Part shown: positions 34,542 to 43,611 of the stretch, one piece after another
Position numbering within the stretch: position 1 is the stretch's first letter
How the letters are laid out: each line of letters begins with the position of its first letter
Origin: an uncultured Enterovibrio sp.
GTDB taxonomy: Bacteria > Pseudomonadota > Gammaproteobacteria > Enterobacterales > Vibrionaceae
DNA: 44,289 nucleotides
Assembly (NCBI GenBank): GCA_947040595.1
Contig: CAMRBZ010000005.1
Location: 1 to 44,289 of the forward strand
Direction of reading: 5' to 3'
Made by a program: the position numbers and the translations under genes
Notes under the pieces: model-generated
Seen by the model: the letters and a program-made list of their open reading frames with translations, nothing else
What the model was told of the DNA's origin: nothing
Databases searched by the model: none

Positions 34542-35279
34542 ATGTGGAAATGGCTTCATTCTTACGCCAAGCCTGAAGCAAGCTATTGGCTGTGCCATCG
34601 CTTGTTGCCTTGGTTTTCTGTCTTATCTTTGTTTTTATTGATGACTGGCACTATATGGGGTTTGGCGTTTGCGCCATCAGATTACCAACAAGGAAACAGT
34701 TTTCGGATCATTTACATTCACGTCCCTTCAGCTATTTGGTCTATGGGTGCGTATTTTGCAATGGCAACGGCGTCCTTTATTGGCTTGGTGTGGCAAATTA
34801 AAATCTCAGATTGGGCCGCGGCCGCAATCGCGCCTGTTGGGGCTCTTTTCACCGTTATCGCTTTGGCGACGGGGGCTATTTGGGGAAAGCCCATGTGGGG
34901 AGCTTGGTGGGTATGGGATGCTAGATTGACCTCTGAATTGATTCTTTTGTTTTTATTTTTAGGCGTGATAGGACTTTATAATGCCTTTGATGACGAGAAA
35001 ACGGCTTCACGTGCGGCGGGTATTTTGGCCATTGTCGGTGTAATCAATCTTCCAATTATTCATTTTTCTGTTGAGTGGTGGAATACCTTGCACCAAGGAG
35101 CGACCATCACAAAATTTGCAAAGCCCTCAATTGCTGCTGAAATGCTTTGGCCTTTGTTGCTTAATATTTTGGGATTTGCTTTTTTTCTTGGAGCGGTGAC
35201 ATTAATGGGTATAAAAAACAAAATTTTGAAAAAAGAATCTCATAAACCTTGGGTTCGTGAATGGGTTGAAAGAGGCTAA
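34542..35279 (+). CDS. ccmC: Haem-handling membrane protein CcmC
   Basis: 245 residues, six membrane helices, with the Trp-rich haem motif WGKPMWGAWWVWDARLTSEL and flanking histidines (IYIHVPSAIW, PIIHFSVEWWNTLHQG). CcmC attaches haem to CcmE. The open frame starts at 34368 inside ccmB, but the ATG at 34542 (MWKWLHSYAKPE) is the family start. Confidence 0.96.
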   Translation: MWKWLHSYAKPEASYWLCHRLLPWFSVLSLFLLMTGTIWGLAFAPSDYQQGNSFRIIYIHVPSAIWSMGAYFAMATASFIGLVWQIKISDWAAAAIAPVGALFTVIALATGAIWGKPMWGAWWVWDARLTSELILLFLFLGVIGLYNAFDDEKTASRAAGILAIVGVINLPIIHFSVEWWNTLHQGATITKFAKPSIAAEMLWPLLLNILGFAFFLGAVTLMGIKNKILKKESHKPWVREWVERG

Positions 35280-35281
35280 AT

Positions 35282-35488
35282 ATGTATTTTTCTTCTCTTT
35301 CTGATTTTATTCATATGGGCGGTTATGCATTTTATGTGTGGCTCGCTTATGGGATTACGTTTGGAGGGATGATTTTAATCGTCTTTTCTGAATATATGGC
35401 CGGAAAAAAAATCATACGTGAAATCAAGAATAAAAAAGAACGTGAGCGACGTATAAAAGCGGGTCAAAATATGGAGAACACCTTATGA
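35282..35488 (+). CDS. ccmD: Cytochrome c maturation protein CcmD
   Basis: 68 residues: one membrane helix ([20 protein letters not shown]) and a basic cytoplasmic tail ([13 protein letters not shown]). CcmD supports release of haem-CcmE from CcmABC. Starts 2 bp after ccmC and overlaps ccmE by ATGA. Confidence 0.93.
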   Translation: MYFSSLSDFIHMGGYAFYVWLAYGITFGGMILIVFSEYMAGKKIIREIKNKKERERRIKAGQNMENTL

Positions 35489-35970
35489 ATCTAAGGCGAA
35501 AAAAGCGATTGCTCTTGACCTTGTTCCTTTTTTGCGGCTTGAGTGGAACGGTGGCTTTGGTTCTTTATGCCCTCAATCAAAATATGAATTTATTTTATAC
35601 ACCCACAGAAATTGTTCAAGGTAAGCCTGACGGCACGAAACCGCAAATTGGGCAAAAAATGCGCATTGGAGGGATGGTGGTAAAGGGGTCGGTAGAACGC
35701 GATCTTGATTCTTTGAATGTGCGGTTTCGGGTTGAAGACATTGGTCCGCACGTCACGGTTATATTTGATGGTATTTTGCCTGACTTATTTCGAGAAGGGC
35801 AGGGCATTGTCGCACAAGGGGTGTTGATTGATGCGACCACCTTGCAGGCTCATGAAGTTTTAGCGAAACACGATGAAGATTACATTCCACCTGAAGTCGC
35901 TGAGGCCATGAATAAAGTACATGAGCCACTTGAATACACCCCGCAACAAAAACAAGGTAGCCTTGAATGA
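35485..35970 (+). CDS. ccmE: Haem chaperone CcmE
   Basis: 161 residues. N-terminal membrane anchor, periplasmic OB-fold domain, and the haem-binding His129 with Tyr133 in LAKHDEDY (E. coli His130/Tyr134). Carries haem to CcmF/CcmH. The proline-containing tail is flexible. ATGA overlaps on both sides. Confidence 0.97.
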   Translation: MNLRRKKRLLLTLFLFCGLSGTVALVLYALNQNMNLFYTPTEIVQGKPDGTKPQIGQKMRIGGMVVKGSVERDLDSLNVRFRVEDIGPHVTVIFDGILPDLFREGQGIVAQGVLIDATTLQAHEVLAKHDEDYIPPEVAEAMNKVHEPLEYTPQQKQGSLE

Positions 35971-37949
35971 TCCCAGAATTAGGGCATTTTGCTCTTATTG
36001 TTTCTCTTTCTTTTTCTATTTTGCTCAGTATTTATCCTTTATGGGGCGTGCAAATTGGAAATCAAGCGATGATGCGTTCTGCGCGTCCATTGTCCGCAGG
36101 CATGTTCTTCATGCTATTGATTTCGTTTATTACTTTAGCCTGGGCTTTTTACAGCAATGATTTTACTGTTTCTTATGTGGCGAATAACTCCAACAGTGCG
36201 CTGCCTTGGTATTATCGATTAACGGCGATTTGGGGTGCTCATGAAGGTTCTTTGCTTCTTTGGGTCTTAATTCAAGCCGGTTGGACTTTGGCTGTGGCTC
36301 TTTTTAGCCGAGGTATGCCTTTAGAGTCTGTTGCACGCGTCTTGGCCGTGATGGGAATGATTGGCATTGGTTTTCTTCTTTTTATTATTTTGACCTCCAA
36401 TCCTTTTGAACGCACTTTGCCTTATTTTCCGATTGATGGTCGTGATCTTAATCCATTACTTCAAGATTTTGGTTTAATCATTCATCCTCCGATGTTGTAC
36501 ATGGGCTACGTTGGTTTTTCTGTGGCATTTGCTTTTGCTATTGCCTCTTTAATGGCGGGACGTTTAGATACTGCTTGGGCGCGTTGGTCCCGTCCTTGGA
36601 CGACGGCCGCTTGGGTCTTTTTGACCTTGGGAATCGCGCTTGGCTCTTGGTGGGCTTATTACGAATTAGGTTGGGGTGGATGGTGGTTTTGGGATCCCGT
36701 TGAAAATGCCTCTTTTATGCCTTGGCTTGCAGGTACGGCCTTGATGCATTCATTGGCTGTCACTGAGAAACGAGGCACTTTTAAAGCTTGGACGGTGTTA
36801 TTGGCTATTTCTGCGTTTTCATTGAGTCTACTTGGGACTTTTTTAGTGCGCTCAGGTGTCTTGGTCTCTGTTCATGCTTTTGCGTCGGATCCAACACGAG
36901 GTCTTTTTATTCTCGGATTTCTTGTGATCGTGATTGGAGGGTCTTTATTGCTTTATGCTTTAAAAGCTTCGCAAATCAGACTCAGAGGTCAGTTTCAGCT
37001 TTTTTCTCGTGAAAATGTTTTATTGGGCAATAACATTCTTTTGGTCGCGGCCTTGGTGGTTGTTTTATTGGGAACCTTACTTCCTTTAGTCCACAAGCAA
37101 ATGGGGTTGGGTTCGGTCTCCATTGGCGAGCCTTTCTTTAATTTACTCTTCACCTGGTTGTCTGTGCCGTTTGTCTTTTTGTTGGGTGTTGGGCCTTTGG
37201 TGCGTTGGAAGCGTGACAATGTGAGTCGTGTGAAAAAAGAGCTGCTTATCAGTGCGTTGCTTTCTGTTCTTGCTGGGGTGGGCCTTGTCTTTTTATTCAC
37301 AGATGTCTTTATGCCGATGGCGGCGCTGGGCGCTGTAATGGGGTTTTGGATTCTTATATTGCACTCTGTTGAAATATATCAACGGGCCACATTTCGTCAT
37401 TCTTTCATGAAAGGCGTCGGTCTTTTAGGGCGCAGTCATTGGGCCATGGTCTTGGGGCATATGGGTTTTGCGATGTCACTTTTAGGCATTGCCATGGTTC
37501 AAAATTACGATATTGAAAGTGATATTAAAATTGCACAAGGTGAACGTGTATTAATTAAGGGGCATGAATTTCATTTTGCAGGATTACGTGCTCAAAATGG
37601 GCCCAATTATGAAGGGTATATTGCCGATTTCGTGGTTTCATACAACAAAAAACACATCACGACCTTGCATGCAGAAAAACGCTATTACACCGTTGGACGG
37701 ACCATGATGACCGAAGCGGCAATAGATGCTGGATTTTTTCGTGATTTGTATGTGGCGATGGGTGAGCGATTAAGCGATGGTACGTGGGCTGTGCGTATTT
37801 ATTACAAACCTTTTGTGCGTTGGATTTGGCTTGGCGCTTTGATCATGTCATTGGGCGGTTTGCTTTCAATATCCGATAAACGCTATCGTTTCCGTAAAGA
37901 TACATCCTTAAAATCCACGAAGGAACCCAAAAAGGAAATGTCATTATGA
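35967..37949 (+). CDS. ccmF: Cytochrome c haem lyase subunit CcmF
   Basis: 660 residues, about 15 membrane helices. The WWD motif is in [20 protein letters not shown], with histidines in [11 protein letters not shown] and [13 protein letters not shown]. It transfers haem from CcmE to apocytochromes with CcmH/CcmI. ATGA overlap with ccmE and ccmG. Confidence 0.97.
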   Translation: MIPELGHFALIVSLSFSILLSIYPLWGVQIGNQAMMRSARPLSAGMFFMLLISFITLAWAFYSNDFTVSYVANNSNSALPWYYRLTAIWGAHEGSLLLWVLIQAGWTLAVALFSRGMPLESVARVLAVMGMIGIGFLLFIILTSNPFERTLPYFPIDGRDLNPLLQDFGLIIHPPMLYMGYVGFSVAFAFAIASLMAGRLDTAWARWSRPWTTAAWVFLTLGIALGSWWAYYELGWGGWWFWDPVENASFMPWLAGTALMHSLAVTEKRGTFKAWTVLLAISAFSLSLLGTFLVRSGVLVSVHAFASDPTRGLFILGFLVIVIGGSLLLYALKASQIRLRGQFQLFSRENVLLGNNILLVAALVVVLLGTLLPLVHKQMGLGSVSIGEPFFNLLFTWLSVPFVFLLGVGPLVRWKRDNVSRVKKELLISALLSVLAGVGLVFLFTDVFMPMAALGAVMGFWILILHSVEIYQRATFRHSFMKGVGLLGRSHWAMVLGHMGFAMSLLGIAMVQNYDIESDIKIAQGERVLIKGHEFHFAGLRAQNGPNYEGYIADFVVSYNKKHITTLHAEKRYYTVGRTMMTEAAIDAGFFRDLYVAMGERLSDGTWAVRIYYKPFVRWIWLGALIMSLGGLLSISDKRYRFRKDTSLKSTKEPKKEMSL

Positions 37950-38500
37950 AGCGGCCTTTGCTTTTTATTCCCCTCGTTCTTTTTATGATTTTGGTTGGGG
38001 TTTTTTATCTTCAATTAGGCAGTAACGCCCAAGGCGATGATCCAACAAAATTAGAGTCGGTGCTTGTTGGAAAGCCCGTTCCGACTTTTCGTCTTGAGGA
38101 TTTAGCTGAAGAGGGGAAATTGTATGATCAAAGCATTTTTCTCGGTCAACCTTTGTTGCTCAATGTGTGGGCAACCTGGTGCCCCACCTGTTATGCCGAG
38201 CATACCTATTTGAATCAATTGGCTAAAAATGGGGTCAAGCTCATCGGGTTAAATTATAAAGATGATCGCGGTAAAGGGATCGATTGGTTAAATGATCTTG
38301 GAAATCCATATTTAATCAGTCTGTTTGATGGAAACGGCATGCTAGGTTTAGATCTTGGGGTCTACGGTGCCCCTGAAACTTTTTTGATTGATGCCAAAGG
38401 GGTGATCCGCTATCGCCATGTTGGAGATGTCAATGAACGAAACTGGAATGAAACATTGCGGCCTCTTTATGAGCAAATGTTGTTAGAGGCAAAATTATGA
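37946..38500 (+). CDS. ccmG: Thiol:disulfide reductant CcmG (DsbE)
   Basis: 184-residue membrane-anchored thioredoxin-like protein with active site WATWCPTCYAEH (Cys79, Cys82) and cis-Pro segment GVYGAPETFLID. Keeps apocytochrome c cysteines reduced via CcmH. N-terminal anchor helix at about 4-23. ATGA overlaps on both sides. Confidence 0.96.
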   Translation: MKRPLLFIPLVLFMILVGVFYLQLGSNAQGDDPTKLESVLVGKPVPTFRLEDLAEEGKLYDQSIFLGQPLLLNVWATWCPTCYAEHTYLNQLAKNGVKLIGLNYKDDRGKGIDWLNDLGNPYLISLFDGNGMLGLDLGVYGAPETFLIDAKGVIRYRHVGDVNERNWNETLRPLYEQMLLEAKL

Positions 38501-38988
38501 TGAATTCAATTCGAATTTTCCTCTTTTTAGTGCTGAGCTCTTGTGTGTTTTCCGTTTTTTCAGCCATTGAAATTTATGATTTTGACACGCCAGAGCAAGA
38601 ATATACCTTTAAAAAATTAGGCAAAGAGTTGCGTTGTCCTAAATGCCAAAACAACAACATTGCAGATTCGAATGCGGGCTTGGCCCAGGATCTTCGAATG
38701 AAGGTGTATTCCCTGTTAAAACAAAATAAAAATGAAGATGAGATTGTTGGATACATGGTGGCCCGATATGGCAATTTTGTCACTTATGATCCGCCTCTCA
38801 CGCCCTCAACCCTCATTTTATGGGTGGGCCCATTCTTTGTTGTTTTGGGTGGATTTTCTTTGCTTTTTTTTCGCAGTCGAGCACAAAAAAATAAAAATGT
38901 AAAAGTGGAATTGAGTCAACAAGAGAAAACACGTTTAGCATCACTTTTTGATGAAAATACAGAAAAGAATAAGGAAAACAACGGATGA
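38497..38988 (+). CDS. ccmH: Cytochrome c maturation protein CcmH
   Basis: 163 residues: signal peptide, the LRCPKCQ motif (Cys47, Cys50) with NNNIADSNAGLAQDLR, then a membrane helix (TLILWVGPFFVVLGGFSLLF) and a charged tail. Works with CcmG on apocytochrome thiols. It lacks the fused TPR part of E. coli CcmH; that is the separate ccmI next. Confidence 0.96.
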   Translation: MMNSIRIFLFLVLSSCVFSVFSAIEIYDFDTPEQEYTFKKLGKELRCPKCQNNNIADSNAGLAQDLRMKVYSLLKQNKNEDEIVGYMVARYGNFVTYDPPLTPSTLILWVGPFFVVLGGFSLLFFRSRAQKNKNVKVELSQQEKTRLASLFDENTEKNKENNG

Positions 38989-40205
38989 GTGAAGTTGGAT
39001 TTTGGCTTATTACGATAATCATGCTCCTTATTTCGATCGCCGTTTTCATTGTTCCCCTGTATTTTGGAAAAGATCAAAATGAAATTGCGACGCGAGACAC
39101 CTTAAATAAAGCGCTTTTTCATGAACGAATGAATGAGCTTTCTCATGAAGAAAAAGAAGGCATTGTTCAAGACAAAAAGGAATTGGAGATTGAATTAAAA
39201 CAAGCCTTATTGGATGATATTCCAGAAAAAGAAATGCACGCAGAAAAAAAGCCTCTTTCTTTTATGATGCTTTTTCCTGGTGTTTTACTTATTGTCGGTT
39301 TGAGTTATTTTCTTTATAACGTATACGGAAATAATCAGGCTGTGACCTTGTGGCAGGAGGCGTTCACGCGTTTGCCTGAACTTTCTGCAAAATTGATGTC
39401 TGATACAGAAGCTGAAATGACAGATCAAGAAATGAATGATCTTATCTTGTCTTTACGTACTCAGCTTCAAAAAGAACCGAATGATGGAACGGGTTGGCTT
39501 CTTTTGGGACGTATCGCGTTATCAAATCGTGACATTCTAACGGCTTCTGGTGCAATGGAAAAAGCGTATCGACTCATGCCTAACGACACTGATGTCGTTA
39601 TCGGTTATGCCCAGGCCTTGATGTTAACAGGGGATGAAAACAATCTTCTTCAATCTCGAGAGTTGCTCAATAGGGTGATAAACAAAGATCAGCGTAATAT
39701 TCAGGCTTTTTCTTTGCTGGCTTTTGATGCTTTTGAACGAGGTGCATTTGATGAGGCTATCAGGGTTTGGTCAAGAATGGTCCAAATTTTACCTTCAGAT
39801 GATGCGCGTCTTCCAATGTTAAAACGCAGTATTGAGCAGGCTCACGTCCATATGGGAACAAAAAAAGATAAAGGCAAGTCGGTGTCTGTTACGATTTCAT
39901 TGGCTGAAGGTATTATTGTACCTAAAGATGGCGTGCTTATCGTATCAGTGCATTCAGCTGAAGGCGCGCCAATGCCCATTGCGGCTAAAAAATTACCATT
40001 AAATGAATTTCCTGTAACAATAGACATAACAGACAATGACAGTATGATCCCTGAACGCCTTCTTTCTTCTTTATCTGATGTGATGGTTAAAGCCCGAATA
40101 GATACGGATGGGAACGTAATGACAAAAAAAGGAGACTGGTTTGGTGAAAGTTTGCCCTTTGCGCTAGGAGAGTCTTCGGACATCCTGATAAACAAAGAAC
40201 ACTGA
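38985..40205 (+). CDS. ccmI: Apocytochrome c chaperone CcmI
   Basis: 406 residues: two membrane helices (7-25 and ~93-112) with a charged loop, then TPR units (GWLLLGRIALSNRDILTASG, AFSLLAFDAFERGAFDEAI) and a C-terminal beta-rich domain. CcmI holds apocytochrome C-termini for the haem lyase. Last gene of the ccm run; ATGA overlap with ccmH. Confidence 0.92.
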   Translation: MSEVGFWLITIIMLLISIAVFIVPLYFGKDQNEIATRDTLNKALFHERMNELSHEEKEGIVQDKKELEIELKQALLDDIPEKEMHAEKKPLSFMMLFPGVLLIVGLSYFLYNVYGNNQAVTLWQEAFTRLPELSAKLMSDTEAEMTDQEMNDLILSLRTQLQKEPNDGTGWLLLGRIALSNRDILTASGAMEKAYRLMPNDTDVVIGYAQALMLTGDENNLLQSRELLNRVINKDQRNIQAFSLLAFDAFERGAFDEAIRVWSRMVQILPSDDARLPMLKRSIEQAHVHMGTKKDKGKSVSVTISLAEGIIVPKDGVLIVSVHSAEGAPMPIAAKKLPLNEFPVTIDITDNDSMIPERLLSSLSDVMVKARIDTDGNVMTKKGDWFGESLPFALGESSDILINKEH

Positions 40206-40253
40206 TTGAATACATTGTTTAACAAATACATGCTTGCGATTTGCAGCCTTTAT

Positions 40254-41054
40254 ATGAAGAATAAAATTAAAATGTTGAAATCTCTTATATTTGCATTGGG
40301 GGTGATGGTTGTTTTAGGAGGCTGTGCCCAGTCCCCTCATTCGACTTCAGAAGATGAAATTAACAGTGAATTTCATCTTTCTAATCCAGATGATCCTTTT
40401 GAATCGTTCAATCGCATGATTTGGGAATTAAATTATGGTTATTTAGATCCTTATGTGGCACGTCCTGTATCTCTTTTTTATGTCAATTATGTGCCCAGTT
40501 TTGCACGCACGGGGATTTCAAATTTTATTCAGAATTTAGAAGAGCCATCGGGTATGCTGAATAGCCTCTTCATGCAAGAAGGAGACGTTGCTTTAATCCA
40601 TTTTAATCGGTTTTGGATTAATTCGACCTTTGGCCTTGGTGGGATCCTTGATGTGGCTTCTGCGGCGGACATACAAAAATTAAACACAAACCAATTTGGT
40701 GATGTTATGGGATATTATGAGCTAGGCTCAGGTCCTTATTTTATGCTTCCTGTTTATGGTCCTATTACCTTAAGAGAAGCTCTGGGTGATATGGTGGATG
40801 ATCTTTATCCCCCTTTGGTGTGGTTGACTGCTCCACAAGCCTTATTGAAATGGTTTTTTGATGGAATGGAAAGTCGGGCTGCATTGGTTTATCAAGAAGG
40901 AATTTTGAATAATTCACCCGATCCTTATGCCTTTACCCGTGATGTCTATTTACAAAATAAAGTCTTTAAAGCACAAGGCAATAAAACGGTCAAAGAAGAA
41001 GCTCAAAGTGAGACGTTTGATGCTTCTTTGCTCGATGAAATAGATGATTATTAA
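40254..41054 (+). CDS. mlaA: MlaA (VacJ) outer-membrane lipoprotein
   Basis: 266 residues from the chosen ATG. Lipobox VVLGGCAQ after a hydrophobic signal; then the VacJ core DPFESFNRMIWELNYGYLDP, VPSFARTGISNFIQNLEEPS, NRFWINSTFGLGGILDVASA and GDVMGYYELGSGPYFMLPVY. Removes phospholipid from the outer leaflet and passes it to MlaC. The frame opens at TTG 40206; ATGs at 40254 and 40272 both give good signal peptides but no clear ribosome site. It follows ccmI; a bidirectional terminator follows. Confidence 0.93.
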   Translation: MKNKIKMLKSLIFALGVMVVLGGCAQSPHSTSEDEINSEFHLSNPDDPFESFNRMIWELNYGYLDPYVARPVSLFYVNYVPSFARTGISNFIQNLEEPSGMLNSLFMQEGDVALIHFNRFWINSTFGLGGILDVASAADIQKLNTNQFGDVMGYYELGSGPYFMLPVYGPITLREALGDMVDDLYPPLVWLTAPQALLKWFFDGMESRAALVYQEGILNNSPDPYAFTRDVYLQNKVFKAQGNKTVKEEAQSETFDASLLDEIDDY

Positions 41055-41070
41055 GTTTAATTTTGTATAA

Positions 41071-41103
41071 AAAAGCCACTGATTTCAGTGGCTTTTTTTT
41101 TCG
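41071..41103. terminator. Bidirectional terminator between mlaA and fadL
   Basis: AAAAGCCACTG pairs with CAGTGGCTTTT around ATTT (41071-41096), followed by a long T-run on the plus strand and an A-run at the left for the minus strand. It serves convergent mlaA and fadL. Confidence 0.92.
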
Positions 41104-41106
41104 ATA

Positions 41107-42390
41107 TTAAAAACGGTAACTTGCTTGTACTCCAAAGAGCCAGATGTTTCCCGTCGTATGACCGGTAAAACTCCCGCCATGATGAATGGCATCGGGATCT
41201 GAACCTAAACAGGCTTGAGGCGCCGTTATTTGAGCTTCGTCAAGATAAATGTAAGTCAGACCTGCATCCAAAGTTAAATTTTTAGAATGCGCATATCCTG
41301 CTCCTAAACTGAACCAAATTTGATCGGTTTCAGGAAGAATCATGCTGCGGTTTGAATCATTTGCAGCGGACAGATCATAAGCAATACCGGTGCGTAATTT
41401 TATTTTTTGATCGTATTGGTGAGTGGCCCCTAAGGCAACACGGTAAGAGGACATCCAGGCTTCTTCGTGTATTACATGGTTTGAAGGTGTGATAGAGGGA
41501 ATGTGCGCTTCTGATTTTTCAAACGCGCTCCAATCGGTCCAATTAAGACTGGTGTGTATGGCCGTCTTTTTATCCAATTGATGGAAAGTAGAAATTTCTG
41601 ATGTTGCAGGTAAATTTAAATTCATATGCCCTGGCAGGGAATGAGGGACTCCAAAAGTCGCTCCTGTTGCATTTCCTTCAAGGTTTAAATTGGCCCCTGA
41701 ACGTAAATTGACGCCAATTCTGTGCTTTTTATTTATTTGCCAAGCGCCCCCTAATTGCCATCCAACAGCGTAATCATCCCCTTGAAAGTGTTTTAAGTTT
41801 GTTCCTACGGGGCTCAGACCGCCACTGCTTTTAGATCCCATCGATGCTTTCGCATGGATAAGGCGCAGGCCTAAACCCATAGAAAATGCGTCGTTAATTT
41901 GATATGCAAAATTGGGGTTAATTTCTAATGTTTCTATCTTGGCTTCGTTGCCAAATTGTATGCCTTTGAAGTGAGGATCTAGCGCGTTATCGACCTCAAA
42001 ACTGGGGGCTAAAGAGAGGCCGAGATAAAATTTTTCATTGATTTGATGTGACACAGACAGGTTAGGTATTAGGCTGGAAGCCATAACGTCTTTTGAGCTG
42101 CTTGTGATGTAGTCCCCTTCGTTTGTATGGGTGATCCCTTCGACATCGATGTTGGGTGATTTATAAATGAGTCCACCAGAAACCTGCGTTCCAGATAAAA
42201 ATGTCAACATGGCCGGATTGCGTAATTGTGTGCCTGCGTTGTCTGCTAATGCGGCTTCACCCGCAAAGGCGCGACCTAGACCTGTTCCTGAATATTCATA
42301 GGTTTGAAAACCCGCACTTAATGCATGGGAAGGGATAAGACAAGTCAGCGTCGTTAAAATGGACATCGGCGTTATTTTATTCTTTTTCAT
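41107..42390 (-). CDS. fadL: FadL-family outer-membrane fatty acid transporter
   Basis: 427 residues. Signal peptide up to ALSA, then the mature N-terminus GFQTYEYSGTGLGRAFAGEA with the plug-domain NPA (RNPAMLTFLSG) typical of FadL. The rest is a 14-strand barrel ending in aromatic YRF. Imports long-chain fatty acids or other hydrophobic compounds; paralogs are common in Vibrio, so the substrate is open. Weak ribosome site. Convergent with mlaA. Confidence 0.9.
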   Translation of the reverse strand: MKKNKITPMSILTTLTCLIPSHALSAGFQTYEYSGTGLGRAFAGEAALADNAGTQLRNPAMLTFLSGTQVSGGLIYKSPNIDVEGITHTNEGDYITSSSKDVMASSLIPNLSVSHQINEKFYLGLSLAPSFEVDNALDPHFKGIQFGNEAKIETLEINPNFAYQINDAFSMGLGLRLIHAKASMGSKSSGGLSPVGTNLKHFQGDDYAVGWQLGGAWQINKKHRIGVNLRSGANLNLEGNATGATFGVPHSLPGHMNLNLPATSEISTFHQLDKKTAIHTSLNWTDWSAFEKSEAHIPSITPSNHVIHEEAWMSSYRVALGATHQYDQKIKLRTGIAYDLSAANDSNRSMILPETDQIWFSLGAGYAHSKNLTLDAGLTYIYLDEAQITAPQACLGSDPDAIHHGGSFTGHTTGNIWLFGVQASYRF

Positions 42391-42739
42391 TTAATTATTC
42401 TTGTGGTTTATGGTTGGCTGAGGTTACAGGGGATCGTGAATAAATCAAGACTGGAACGGGATCGCCTGATTAACTTCTTTATGTTTTTTAAGAATGAAAT
42501 GATTTAAGCTTAAAAAACATGCATTTAAGCTAAAAATTGTAAAAATAATACGCACTAAATGCAAGGGAGATCTCCGCACATTCGCATAATTAAAGAGGAA
42601 TGAGTCGGGATGTATTTGGAGGGGGAGTCATGTGAATTTTTACAGAAAAAAAACAAAAAATCTGAAACTAATGTGTTTTGAAAGCTGAAAATCAGAAGGT
42701 GACGGAGGCATTTTCAATTCAGGTGGGATAAGGTGCGAT
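42391..42739. other. Intergenic stretch upstream of fadL
   Basis: About 350 bp between two minus-strand genes, presumably with the fadL promoter. ATTTAAGCT occurs twice (around 42501 and 42525). No regulator site could be assigned, and the only plus-strand frame with GGAGG is very short. Confidence 0.3.
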
Positions 42740-42772
42740 AATAAAGCCGCTGTTAATATAAGCGGCTTTATT
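42740..42772. terminator. Hairpin terminator after the DUF3037 gene
   Basis: AATAAAGCCGCT (42740-42751) pairs perfectly over 12 bp with AGCGGCTTTATT (42761-42772), loop of 9. It begins 2 bp after the DUF3037 stop codon. The tails are A/T-rich without a pure U-run. Confidence 0.75.
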
Positions 42773-42774
42773 GA

Positions 42775-43611
42775 TTAGATAAGTTTAAATTTTTCAGGCC
42801 CGATGTCCCGAGTCGCAAAGTCAATCAGCTTTTGAGTTTCATTAAAATCACTGACTTGAACATGAATGCTACTAAATTCCTTTATCACTTCTTGGTATGC
42901 TTTTTTTAATTGCGAATTATTGCCTTTCGGCTCTTCAAAAGGTAAAAATACATTATCGTTTTTTAGGCTTCCCGCCTTTATGAGTCGTTTTATTTTCCAA
43001 TGCCAAAGTTCACCATGTTCAATGATTTTGGTCGAACTGGTTTGTTGGAATGATAAAGGTTTTATAATTTTAGGCTCGCAGTCTTTATTGACTAAAGGAA
43101 ATGTAGCCTCAATCAACTCATTGTGTAATTTTCCTTCGGTGTAGCTTGGCATGCCTTTTGTGCGTAGTGTCTGTCTAATCGCTCTTACCATGATGACTTC
43201 ACGGTATTCTTTCGTCACAAACTCGCGTCCAATAAAGCGGTCATAAAGTGTTTCAATGTATTCGTTCGGGTTTGTTTTAAGCAAGGCACTTCTTATTTCG
43301 CCAAAGCGAAGAATGCTTTCTCGTTTCCTTGTCATTTCTTTGAAAAGATCGACTATTTCATCTTCAGCTACGTTAGCGCTATGGCGTTTAATTCGCTCTA
43401 ATTCTTGTTCAATATGGATTTTTGTCGCGCTAAAAAGCTTGCTTTCTATATCCTCAAAAAACTGAGATACACGCTTAAACCTTGCGGGGGCCAATTTAAA
43501 ATCAAAAAACTTTGTCTGAGGTACGTACAGCACAATGCCAACGTTAGCAAATTCGCCCGTTTCCGCATAGGGTGCGAATCTGACGATCGCGTATAAACAA
43601 CCCATGCTCAT
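42775..43611 (-). CDS. DUF3037 family protein
   Basis: 278 residues from the ATG at 43611. The N-terminal GCLYAIVRFAPYAETGEFAN and VGIVLYVPQTKFFDFKLAP blocks are the DUF3037 signature; the rest is helical and charged. Function unknown; DUF3037 genes are often found directly downstream of a HipA-like kinase gene. Here the ATG overlaps the kinase-frame TGA (ATGA). A frame start five codons earlier (43626) lies in the kinase gene and is not used. This gene is intact although the kinase gene is not. Confidence 0.85.
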   Translation of the reverse strand: MSMGCLYAIVRFAPYAETGEFANVGIVLYVPQTKFFDFKLAPARFKRVSQFFEDIESKLFSATKIHIEQELERIKRHSANVAEDEIVDLFKEMTRKRESILRFGEIRSALLKTNPNEYIETLYDRFIGREFVTKEYREVIMVRAIRQTLRTKGMPSYTEGKLHNELIEATFPLVNKDCEPKIIKPLSFQQTSSTKIIEHGELWHWKIKRLIKAGSLKNDNVFLPFEEPKGNNSQLKKAYQEVIKEFSSIHVQVSDFNETQKLIDFATRDIGPEKFKLI

